Assembly (NCBI RefSeq): GCF_016808335.1
Contig: NC_053153.1
Coordinates: 16,317,033-16,381,032, forward strand
DNA: 64,000 nt
Direction of reading: 5' to 3'
Origin: Panicum virgatum
Lineage: Eukaryota > Streptophyta > Magnoliopsida > Poales > Poaceae
Shown here piece after piece: positions 21,290-33,000 of this stretch (positions within the stretch are counted from its first letter, which is position 1; the number at the start of each line of letters is the position of its first letter). Under the pieces are notes generated by a model. It saw only the letters and a program-made list of their open reading frames with translations, searched no databases and was not told where the DNA came from. Both the position numbers and the translations under genes were made by a program.

Positions 21290-22790
21290 AGATTGCAGGT
21301 ACACGGGCGTCGAGTGTCGACGGTGAGCTGCCGTGGACGAGCTCGGACCGGGCGGCAGATGTGGCGTCTACTCCTGGATCGAGGGCGCAAGCGGCGACGG
21401 AAGGCGGGTTTCTTGGTTTGCGCCACAAAACCAAGGAGGCGGACGGCAGTTGAAGACGCCAAGTCGTGGAGGCACGGGCGTCGGTCTCGGGACTGACGGA
21501 GGCGACGGGCGTCGACGGCGTCTAGGGCCTCGCTGCGGGCGAGGAGGTGACGGGCATCGGGCGGTGTCTAGGGCCGTCAGGAGGCCGAGGCGGGAACGAC
21601 GTCTAGGGCCACGGCGTGGAGGCGGGAATCTTCCCGCGCGTGAGGTTTTGGCGGTTTTCTCAAAACCGGCCACCTACCCAGTTTTCGCGGACCCTTCAAA
21701 ACCGCGGACCGGATCTTCGTCGACGTGGCGGCATCGCAGCAAAGACTTCGAGTCAAAGAAAGAACCTCCGCCTTCGATCGAGGCTGTACAGCGGTGTGCT
21801 GCTGACCCGACCGGTCTGACTGGTCCCCTGGACCGGTCTGACCGGTCTGGCCGCAGCAGCCGGGTATAAATACCCCCCACCAGCCCGTGGCTGGTTGAGT
21901 CTCTTGAGTCTTTTGTTTTCTCTTCGTTTTTCCTTCTCCCTGCCCCTGCTCTAGGTTAGGGCCAAGGACTCTAACGCAAAGAGAGTTTAGATTATAGCTA
22001 TTCTCTTCAATCTAGTGGGTGGATGATGGGCGGATGGCTCTAGCCTTTGTATAGGTGAATTCCTCTGAGATTAATGGATGAAATTTGTTTGAGATTCACT
22101 TGTGTGTACTGAGCATCTCGTCCTCCCCTTCTCTCTTGCGTTTTGGGTTCAATTCTCCTCTTTTGGTGTGTTTCTTGTTTGGAGGAGAACAACCCTTGAA
22201 TTCGTGATTTGATGGACTCTTTGTGATGATTCTAATCCTTCTAGCCAAGTGCTAAACCTACTGGAATCGAGAGTTCTCACGAATTGGAGATTTTGTGTTC
22301 TTGAGAAAACCCCAATCCTCTTTGATCTTTTCTCGATTTCTCTCGATCCGTGAATCTTTTGGGTGAGATCTTTTTGGGATATGTTCACGGGGTAGTAACG
22401 AAGCTTTTCTCCAAGTTTCATCAAATTTGGACTTCGTTTACTCAAGATTTGACATTTGGAGCTTTGTTGGCGGGCTGTCTGGGAGCGACCGGTCTGACCG
22501 GTCTGAGTAACCAGTCTGACCGGTCTGGAATTTGAATTTCCAGCCCAACCGGTCTGACCGGTCTGTGCAACCGGTCTGACCGGTCTCTGCAGTCCAGTTC
22601 TGCGTTTCGACTCGCTTTGCTTCCGCGCTGCGACCTGGGTCTTCTGCTTCGAGATAGGTTGTCCATAGCTATTCTCGCTGACCTAGGTTCGAGGGCTTGC
22701 GGTGATTTTGGGACATAGGCCGACGTTTCAAATTTCGAAGAAATTTTAATCGGCTCTCATTCACCCCCCTCTGGTAGCCAGTTTCGGTCC
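21290..22790 (+). mobile_element. LTR-derived fragment with ACCGGTCTG arrays
   Basis: This looks like a retrotransposon LTR. It has a TATA box (gtataaatacc near 21865) between GC-rich upstream and pyrimidine-rich downstream sequence, and an end resembling grass Copia LTRs (ttcacccccctctggtagcc near 22760). Clusters of accggtctg occur before the TATA box (about 21808-21850) and again at 22487-22588. I cannot fix the termini or find a second LTR, so it may be a solo or partial LTR. Confidence 0.45.
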
Positions 22791-23085
22791 CTCATTCTTG
22801 ATTTATTTGACATAGTTGCCTCCTTTAGATTGTTTGGAAGCTTAGACTTGGCGCCTTCTTCCCACTCCTCACTTTGAAGTTTTGGGATGGCGCTTGCTCC
22901 CGCACACAGGTGCGGTACGGTCTTGGTTACAGCACTGTCTTCGCGCTCTTCACAACCTTACTCCATAGTGTGATTACTTTATTTTCAATCTAATCTCCAT
23001 CTTCCACGAAGATAACAACTTTGACAGCTTCAGCCGCATGCGGTTGGACCATTAGGCGGATTATGTGTTCCTGGTGGAGTATAAG

Positions 23086-23155
<70 letters not shown>

Positions 23156-24070
23156 AGCCGAGAGAAAGGAATGTCCCTTGGTGGGTTACAAGCAAAGCCC
23201 CGATCGAGCTCATAGTCGCAAAAATTAGAATTGCCATGATTCCCGTGGAGCCCTATAAATATCTAAACCCTTCCTACAAATTTGAGGAGGAAGAAGAGGA
23301 GACGGAAGAGGAAACATCCCTCCTTCTGGTCATTATTTCTGCCTCCACCACTGCAAGTGGGTGGTATTTAGCACCTGGTAGCCAGTATCTATTACTAATG
23401 GTTCAGAGCGATATAGCATTTTAATTTAGTAAAATATATAGCATTTTATTCCACTATACCTCATTTGGTAGGTGATTTTTTTCTCATCGGTGATAGATCG
23501 TTATAGATTCATCGGTACTCTCAACAAGCGCACGTAGGCCCTCCATAATGTTGGTCTAAAGTGAAGCTTCAAATGAGAGAGAAGAAATTAACATCACTCC
23601 CCACATTGTAACATGCGATGCCCGTGCTAGAAAAACTAGAATCGGTGAAAGTTCTTGCACTGGTGCCAACTCTTTAAAAAAATATTGTTGTGTACTGGCT
23701 TCCTAGCCTGTACATTGTAGCAGACGAGAAGTGAAGCTAACTTTTTTATGATGGGATCTGATCTTTTTTCAAGCTTCACTCCACAATGTGGAAGGTCTAA
23801 TCCTTTATGCTTATCGGCCGCTTTGTCTGATGAATTTGTAAAGGTTCTCAGTCCTGCAGCTATCTTTAATTTAGAGACGCTCCTGGAAAAAGAATGTAGT
23901 TCTAGTTGTAGGTGATCACAAGGTTGCAATGACTAGTGGGTAAAATCAAAGATAGGACTCCGCATCAAGTGTTCCGGGTAGTATCGGATTTACGGGCGAG
24001 GCAACAAAGTGTTAGCTAAAAGGTGAACAAAACATCATAGTAAATAACTATAGTACAAGTCGATAGGTTG
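22791..24070. other. No gene seen
   Basis: Mostly unremarkable sequence around an AT microsatellite. A short glutamate-rich coding stretch near 23280 (ORF 23065-23424) reads through the repeat and is not a credible gene. Confidence 0.45.
23088..23152. repeat. (AT)n microsatellite, about 65 bp
   Basis: An uninterrupted AT dinucleotide run of roughly 32 units, likely length-polymorphic. Confidence 0.97.
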
Positions 24071-24074
24071 ATGG

Positions 24075-25395
24075 TATGGATGGCAACGGGTAAAATCCGC
24101 GCGGATACAGACTTGATAGATCCGCACCCGCGAGTCAAAACCTGTGCCCGCACCCGCGCCCGCAACCCGCCACGGGTACAAAATGATACCCGTGCCCGCT
24201 ACCCGCGGATACCCGCATGCTCGCGGGTACATCCGTATGCCCGCAAATTTTAGAAAATCAAGCATATAATCCAAGCTAACAAATAAATAATCTAAGTATG
24301 ATACATCCCTCAAATCAAAATCAGCATAGACTAATACAAATAAAAGCATGGAGAGGGGGCTTGGGGCTGGGTGCTGGCTTTGTTGGATCCAAGATTCCAG
24401 GTGCGTCGGAGGGGGCGCTTGGGGCCAGGTGCTGGTGTCGCTAGATCCAGGTGCTTCAGGGTCCTGGGCCTGGGCGCTGGCCGCTAGCGTCGCTCGCTTG
24501 CTGCGTCGGGGGACCTGACGTCTGGTCGGAGCCGCGGCCCGTGGAGGAGCTGAGGAAGATGGCCCATTGGAGGCCAGAGGCGGAGGGGGAGCAGCAGCCG
24601 GCGTGGAGAGATGATCTGCAGGGGAGCGGCAGCCGGGGGCGAGCGGTGGCCGGTGTAGGAGCGCCGAGCGGGTGGGGTGCGGGCCGTGCGGCACTGCACC
24701 ACCGGCGCCGCAGGGGCTCGAGGAGGATGGGAGATTGGGGTAGACCTGGGCATCCTCCGGGCCGAGTCGGGTTCGGGTCGGGCCCAAAAAAGCCCGGTGT
24801 TTTTTCTAGCGGCCCGTGCCCGACCCGACCCGGTGGCCGGGCCGTAAAATTGAGCCCGCACCCGACCCGACAGCCAGTCGGGTCGGGTCGGGTTCGGGTC
24901 GGGTCGGGCCGGGCCTATGTAAAATGTCGGGTTCCTTCGGGTTTTTCGGGTTTCGGGTCAAAATTTTTAGCCCGTGCCCGGCCCGTCAGTCATACCGGGT
25001 CAAAAATTTTGACCCGAGCCCGCCCATCAAACTCTTCGGGTCGGGTCGGGTCGGGCTATTTTCGGGCGGGTTGGGTCGGGTCCGTCGGGTCGGGCAGCCC
25101 ATGCCCAGGTCTAGATTGGGGTCGTTGGGTGGGGGACTGGGTCCCGGTCAAGAAGGCGGCCAGGAGGGGGCATTGGGTAGGAAGGTTGGGGGTGGGGGTG
25201 GCGACTAGGAGTGGGAATTGGGAAGAGAACGAGAGAAATGACTCAAACCTTAGAAGCTCTTTTATATATAGTGCTGCTCGGGCCCACATGTCAGCGGATT
25301 TGCGGGTTTGGATATCAAAATTTCAAACCCGTTAGTAGATATCCATCCGAATCCGCGCCCATCGGGTTCGGTATCCGCGGATTTGCGGAGTTGAT
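24075..25395. repeat. CGGGTACCCG-rich composite repeat
   Basis: Both ends are made of ccgcggatac / acccgcgg-type motifs in opposite orientations (24085-24245 and 25290-25390), suggesting a degraded inverted-repeat element. Between them is GC-rich sequence with an open minus-strand frame rich in Pro, Ala and Ser that I do not recognise. A separate hAT MITE is nested inside. Confidence 0.4.
24741..25113. mobile_element. hAT-type MITE, GGGTC-rich
   Basis: Perfect 13-bp inverted ends tagacctgggcat are flanked by perfect 8-bp duplications gattgggg (24733-24740 and 25114-25121). The interior is dominated by gggtcgggtc repeats and their complement. Confidence 0.92.
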
Positions 25396-26218
25396 GGGGG
25401 TGATGCGAGAAAGGAGAAAGGAAGATTATAGTCGATCCTACAAGAGTAAGGTAATGTTGTTAGACCTCAAGTTAACTTAAACAGAGGTGCTGCCCGTCAT
25501 AGTCATCTCGCCTTTTCAAAAGATATTGTAGTTATCTCTCGATATTATGCTTGGCAAAGCACCAAAACATGCGTGCCTGACATCACATATGCGAGGTGGC
25601 GCCAACACTCTTCTTTTTCCTCTCGACCTCATGATAGTGATGGCTGCCAAGTTAGGGGAGGAGGGTTGTCGAGGTCCGAGGGTGGGAGGTCGGGGAAGCA
25701 GCCACTGGGTGGTGGAGGGTGACAGCGGAGCTTTAGGGTTTTGGGTTGCTGTAGGTGGGGGCAGCTCTATGACCTCAGGCTATGGAAGAGGAGGGGGCCA
25801 GGGGCGGCGACGGTCCAGCGGCGGCGGCGACTGTTCAACCGACAGCGGAGGCAAAGCAGTCCGAAAGCGCCATCGACCGGTTAGGGTTGGACAATTGGTG
25901 GATGGTGACCGGTGGTGAGGGTGAGAAAGAAGGGAAGAGAAAGGAGAAAGGTGACGATAGGTGGTTCGTGGGCGGTACGACGAGAGCTGCCGGCCGAGGA
26001 AGAGGATAAGAGATGGGGGGACAGAGGACGGCCGCACAAAAAAGTTTTGAGGGATAGCTTCATCTAATCTCATCGCACAGTGCGATGAATAGACGCCCTG
26101 CGACATGTGTTCGCCAAAAAAATGATTCCAGAGAGAAACCACCTCTTTTCAGGTCCGGTGCAAGGACAGAAGTAGAGCCGCGACTCGCGCCGGTTCCGGT
26201 TCCACCGCGAGTCCCACC
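25396..26218. other. No gene recognised
   Basis: GC-rich, glycine/arginine-coding open frames on both strands at about 25620-26030. No recognisable domain. Confidence 0.35.
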
Positions 26219-26633
26219 CAGGGTTTACAAATCCGACCGGTCCGGTCAAACTGCTGCCCTCCGGTAGCGGTTTACCGGACCGGTTTGACCGAAAACCGGT
26301 AGAAACCTGTTGAATTCAAATCCAAATTCAAAATCGCATGTGCAACCGGTTCCGACCGGTATACCGACCGGTTTGACCGGTTTACCGGCCGGTATGACCG
26401 ATTTGAGAATTTTTTATTTTTTTGAATTCAAATTTTAATTTTGAATTGGGGCCGGTAGACCGGTTTGACTGGTTTACCGGCCGGTATTACCGGTTTGGGA
26501 ATTTTTATTTTTTTAAATTTAAATTTAAATTTTGAATTGGGGCCGGTTTGAAAACCGGCCCAAACCGTAACCGGGTCGGACCGGTTTGACCGGTAACTAG
26601 TCAAACCGATTCCCACCGGTTTCGTTAACCCTG
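26219..26633. mobile_element. hAT-type MITE upstream of SEC3
   Basis: Ends are cagggtttac and, reverse-complemented, cagggttaac. Flanks gtcccacc (26211-26218) and gtcacacc (26634-26641) are an 8-bp duplication with one mismatch. The interior repeats accggtttgaccggt motifs. It ends 385 bp before the SEC3 start codon. Confidence 0.8.
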
Positions 26634-27018
26634 GTCACACCAAGTCAACCAGACCGAGCCCAGGTCCAGCGGCCCCCCGGCCCGCCCGCCCACGCTCCTC
26701 CCTCCCCTCTTCTCCCACCGCGCCGGTGAAAAGTGAAAGTGAAAACCCCAGTACAGTAAACCGCAGCACCCACGGTCCCTCCCACGCAATGACGCAACCA
26801 CACTGTACGAAGAAAAGAAAATGATTTGACGGATTAATCTTCCTCCCCTCCGTCCCCGTCTTTCCCCCCCGAGCCTAGCCGACGCGACGCCACCGTCACG
26901 CCGCACCACCAACCTATCCCCCTCCACCGCGTCACGCGCGTGCCCTCCCTCCCTCAGATCGGCGGCGAGCCCGGGGCCCGACCAGCGGGGGAGGAGGAGC
27001 TCGACCCGGGGTGCGGCC

Positions 27019-30000
27019 ATGGCGAAGTCGAGCGCGGACGACGCGGAGCTGCGGCGCGCGTGCGCGGCCGCCGTGGCGGCGTCGGGCGCGCGCGGCGAGG
27101 AGGTCACCTTCTCCATCCGCGTCGCCAAGGGCCGCGGCATCTTCGAGAAGCTCGGCAGGCTCGCCAAGCCCCGCGTCCTCGCGCTCACCGGTCGGTGCCC
27201 CGCCCCTTTCCTGCTTCTGTTTCTGCTTCGTTTCGGCTGCTGCGCTGCGCTGTGCCCGAGCACTGAATCGGTAGCTTGGAGCGGATTAGGTGGCTCGGAG
27301 AGGATTTTGCGGAGCTGGTGTTATGCTGCTTCATCTCCTCCTTTTGCGGCTCTTGCTTGCCCAGACGGTCGTGATCTGGAGCAGCTTGGAACCCACCAGT
27401 CGGCCAGGGGCTACTCTGGATCGTTATGCTTTGTGCACTTATCGCTGGCTTGACGAGATCCGTTTTGCTTAACTGATGCTACTAGCTCTAAATCACGAAA
27501 TTCGCTAGATTTTTTTACTTGTGCCACCGACATTCCAAACATCCCACTGCACACTAGAACAAGCAATTGTCGTATAAATTGAGCTGATTGCTCCTGCTAC
27601 TGGAATCGGAAGTAGCCTACATTTAGACTTTGCATCCACTCTGCATAGTTGAAGTGCACAGAACTTTCCTATTAGCTGTCGCAATTCAAAGCTCCAGACC
27701 AGGAAAATGCAAATGAGAGAACACAAACCTTGTACGTTGGCCGACTGCAACAACTAAGGGGCAGAAAAGAGGACCAATCGCTACCTGACGAAGCTGATTG
27801 GATGATGTGCTGGCGCTGCTTGATATGCCCTTGCGAACTGAGGTTAGCTGGAGCTGCCAAAGACCAAAGTTGGCTAGAGGTGATGACGTACTGTCCCCGT
27901 TACATACTGAGATTGATGGCGTTATGAGACAGCCTAGCATAACCTGCTAAAAGGGAAATGTGGTGTGAGGCAATTATGTTTTGTTCCCTGGAAGTGGATT
28001 AATGACCTGGTAGCTTCCCAATCCAAGATCGAGACATAATCTCTTTGTCTCATCACATAGTTTTTGTAATGCTGGCTGCTTCCATCTGGACTTTGTCGTA
28101 TCCAAGCCAACACAGCCATTGCTGAACAGGTCATAATATAACTGCCGTAGCTTTGTTGTTGTTTCAAACATATTCTTTGTGGGTATGAGCAGAAAGTGGT
28201 CGCTTTGAGGATTGCAAGAACACTGATTTTTTTTTTCAAATAGATGGAGTCTGACAATGTAGAGCGAGTTTGCTCCGGAAGATAATCCCTTAATTTACCG
28301 CAGTCATTTCATCTGCCCAAAAAATGACCTTGTTTACTTTGGATTTATTAGCCGCGGCCTGTAGAGATTCGCTAATATTTCTGTTTGGTAGCTAATTGTT
28401 TCAGAAAGCGCTAGGCGCTAGGTAGGCAGTCAAGGTGTAGCGCCTAGGCATGCGTAGGCGATTGTATCTTCTTAATGGCTAGGGTAATGTCATGTTATGT
28501 GGAGATTTTGGCATATCAAAATAGAGAATTTAACATTATAAGCCACACATGAGTTCTATGACTGTATTTCATCATCTACCATCTTTATTTCTCCCACATT
28601 CATATACAAATCAAATGCTCTAGATGAAAAAAAATGCCTAGACAAAATGCCTAGGTGCTTCACCTAGTGCCTAGGTGGAGCTAGTTTTTTCCTTTTGAAA
28701 CACAAGCTATATCTTGGGCGGCATATGATTAGTATCTAAAAATAAATATATGCCGTTATATGCTTGAAACATAATGTAGTAAATGTGTTAATATAAAAGA
28801 TATATGCTTGCAGCATCTGCTGAACAATTTTAACTTTTGTGCAGTTAAACAATCTTCAAGAGGTGAGGCAAACAAAGCTTTCCTCCGAGTATTAAAGTAT
28901 TCATCTGGGGCAGTGCTTGAGGTTTGTTTTCTGTATTGACAATCTTGCTAGCTAATAGCTGTCCAGTACATGACAGGAATAGGTTATCTTGTTCATCAGT
29001 GCCTTAACGTTGCATTAGGGTATATATGCTGTTGTTGAAAGATGGGACACTGTTTGGTCATTGTGTATTTTTCATTGCATGCATGATTAAATAACTGGTC
29101 TTTCTTCTGTTGTTTCCATCACTCATGATATGAACGCATGAATATTACTTTCAGCTGGGTTATGTATTGTAATACCCCTGCATCAATAAAAAGAATGTAC
29201 TAGGCTTTTTTTCCCTGGTGAAGGTTACTGCTTAGTCTGCTTCTAGATACTAAACCTCTCATTTTTCATTTCAGCCAGCCAAACTTTACAAGCTGAAACA
29301 TCTAACAAAGGTTGAGGTTATTTCCAGTGATCCCAGTGGTTGCACATTTGTTCTGGTATGTACTATTGTACTTTACTCTCTTTCGCACTGCTTGTGGTTT
29401 ATTTGAAGAAACCATTGGTTGTAACCATTGCTAACTCTTTATGCCTGGACTGCAGGGATTTGATAATCTTAGGAGTCAAAGTGTAGCGCCGCCACAATGG
29501 ACAATGCGTAATATTGATGACAGGTTGTTGCCTAGAATGTTTGCTCTGTGGTAGACTCTGCTATACTGCTATTTTTATCCATATTCTTTTGTTCTCTCTT
29601 CTTTACCTGTCATTCTTTGCTATATGTTTTGCAGAAATCGTCTGCTTTTTTGTATCCTGAACATGTGCAAGGAGATACTTAGTTATCTTCCAAAAGTTGT
29701 TGGAATTGATATTGTGGAGCTAGCTCTTTGGGCAAAGGTGCATATTAAAACCTATTTCCATCCATTGGGAGTGGTGTTTGTTTGTACCTGATCTCTCTTT
29801 CAATGCTTTCTAATATATAGGAGTAGGGTACTGATATTATCCTTTAGTGATTTGATAAAACTAATTTAACCCCAACTGTTTATCTATAACACTTTAAGAT
29901 TAAGTTTAGCTTCTACAAGCTAGTTTGTACATCTTTAATTATTTTTATTGATTGGGACATCTGGTGAAAACTAAAATGTTGAAATTTTCAAGATAAATTT

Positions 30001-33000
30001 GGTTTATCTTCTGGAAGCTTGAGATCGTACATCTTTGAAATTGCATTTATTGTATGTTATGTAAATAAATAATAGGAATCACTGATCCAAGTTACGTTTG
30101 AAGACTGTATATATCCAAGTCCAACAGAATTTTGCAGCTGGTGGAATATAAGTTAAAGAAAATGAAGAAGATATAAAGTTAATGTTTGACCTTTGCAAAT
30201 CATATAACACTCTAACATAAGATAAGGAACGAGACTATTCAGGACAACCTTCTTATTTCTGTAATGCATAACTCTACATAATGATGGTTTTCTTTCATAT
30301 GTTCCATTCATGTCTTGCTGTGATGCTGTCTTGATTTTTCTAATGAACCCTTTTCAGGAAAACACATTGACCATAGATAATCAAGTGAGCACCCAAGATG
30401 GACAAGAGACATCAGCTGTTACTCAAACGGAGAGGAAAGTAACAGTAACCGTTGAAAATGATCTCGTGTCCCAAGCTAAGGAGGAAGAAGAAGACATGGA
30501 GGCACTTCTTGACACGTTAGTACATGCATCTTATATGTAGATTTACCCCAGATTATTGCAAATATTAGTCACTAAAACTACAGACATCAGCTTTTTATTG
30601 TTTATTCATTCTTTTAGCAGGAACCAGTAGCATTCTAGTAATTAAATCTACAGTTTTTGAAGTTTGCATCTACTATTTTTTTAGAATACAAATAGGTCAT
30701 CCCTAGTTCCATTGAAGCGGAACTATGATTTTGTCTGTGTTTACCATGTTACACCAGTGGAAACATAAGGGTATTTAGTAGTTCATACTGGCCCATGCCC
30801 CCATCAACTCGTCCTCATGGTCTACAACCTCGATAACTTCCACTGTACCATTGTGCACACAAGAAATACCAGACTAATAGAAAATATCGCGCTTCAACAA
30901 CCCGTCTGCCCTTCCAATCTTCCCATGCATGATTAGTCTGCATATCACTTGCTTTCAACCTTACTACTGCTGAAATGATTATGGTGGCACTACAATCTTA
31001 CTAGTGTAAATAATGCAGGTATGTTATGGGTATAGGTGAGGCAGATGCATTCTCTGAGAGATTGAAGCAGGAGCTTGTGGCTCTGGAAGCAGCAAATGTG
31101 TATCAATTACTGGAAAGTGAGCCTTTAATAGAGGAGGTATTGCTTCTGTGTTTCTTTGTGATATATTGTTAAATTTTTCTTCACTAATAATGATATACTA
31201 CAGCATCCGATTGCCATTCTGCCTCACACTTTTATGCTAGATTGATAATTGTTAATGTTTTTGGTATGGAAGTTTATTTCATTGACTGATCTAGTAGCTT
31301 GAATCTTCAGGTCTTGCAGGGTCTGGATGCTGCTAGTGCCACTGTAGATGATATGGATGAGTGGCTACGGATTTTCAACCTGAAGCTCAGGCATATGAGA
31401 GAAGATATTGCATCGGTATGCTTGGGAGTTCCGTCAATTGATGCATGTTTACTCGAATTACTTGTTAGAAGCATAGCTATGAAAAGTTGAAAACCAGAGA
31501 AACTACTCAGTTTGAACCCGAAAAGAATGGATCAGGGTTTATCGATTAGGTGCAGGAACTTAAGAAGTATACTGATAAGGGAAAATATGTGGAAAATAGA
31601 TATGAAAATATTCCTCTGCGTCTCCAGGGATCAAACACATTACCTTCCCTTCAAAACTCAAGGACCTCACAGCTAAGTATATCAAGGCTCATCTATATTG
31701 TAGGCCATGAGGACTCTATATATGTCTTATCCCTAATGGACAGTATTATCACTCTAAAATAACCAAGGTTAGTAACGTGGAATGAGAGCAAGGATTAGGG
31801 TTAGGGTTAGACTAATCTACCACCCAAGATTCATTTTTTTTCCACCTTGGATTTCCTCTGCTGCTGCCTGCTTTTGCGGCTCGCGCCCGTCTTTGGGCTG
31901 TGCAGGGGCAGCCTGTCCCTTCTCCCCCCATCTCATCTCTTCAGCCTCTGCCATTGACCGCTGCTGTCATGGCTCTGTCCTTGTCGCTGCCCGTTGCGGC
32001 TTCGTCGTCCGCGTGGAGCTGCAGCCATCCTTTGCGGCTGCTGCCCATCTATCACGCCGCCGCCCGTCGCATATTTATGCTATACTGTGTTGGACTGCAG
32101 TTATCCTATGGTAGCATGCTGTTTATTTGAGTCACACATGCATTCAGAATTCCAGCCCCTCTAGTCTGACCCTTTTAACAACATCTAGCTGGATGTAACA
32201 CTCACTTTGAACCTGAAGATCTTGAACTCATACTTCCTAGTTATAATCATTTTCAGAATTTTGGTAGGATTCTACCTTTGCCCTTGTCCTGGTCTCCTGG
32301 ATTTGCCATTCTGAAATAAAAATCTCATTTGCTTTTGGGATCCTGGTGTGGTCAATTGTTACTGTTAGAGTATATTAGGCAACTCCAGATATGGTAGTTT
32401 AGGATTGATGTAATCCCGTGATAGCCTTCCTTATCTCTAGGTGAGGTGCCTTGTCCTCCAAGCCTTGTACTCCTATATATACCGCCCAAGGGGCTCATTG
32501 CAATACAATCGACCACATTATACGCATCCTACCTTTCCTACATGGCATCAGACACCTAGGTTTTAGATCCTGACCTAGCCGCCACCGCTTCCGCTGCCGT
32601 CGCGCCGCCCCCGGGGAGATCGATCTCCGCCGGGGGAAGCGCCCTCCTAGGATGTGCCGCGGATCCCTCTGATCCGCGCCGCCATCGTCGTCCACAAGCA
32701 GCAGGAGGGCTGACCTCTACCGTCGTCGTGGCCGTGTCGCTCGTCGTCATAGCCATGGCTCCGCCTTGGGCTGCCGCCGCCTCTGCGTCGTCGTCCCCGG
32801 CCCCGCTCATGGCTTCCCCGCCACTTCCGTGCCTCAGGCCAGCTCTCCTTCCCAGCGCCGCCGCCGCCGCACGACAGCGCTCGTGCGCGGCTGCCGAGGG
32901 GGCAGAGCCCCTCCTAGTGCCGCCGCACGGCCTACGTACCGCGCGCGTGCGCGGCTGGAGGGGAGGAGCCAAGACCGCGCCGTCGGGAGGACGGGCCGCA

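Noticed and set aside
23021..23424. ORFs with long Ile-Tyr runs
   Set aside because: They read through the AT microsatellite.
24035..25335. ORFs of 250 and 294 codons on opposite strands
   Set aside because: They run through repeat arrays and across hAT MITE borders.
31795..31812. Telomere-like ttagggttaggg
   Set aside because: Only a few units, and the plant telomere unit is TTTAGGG; most likely incidental.
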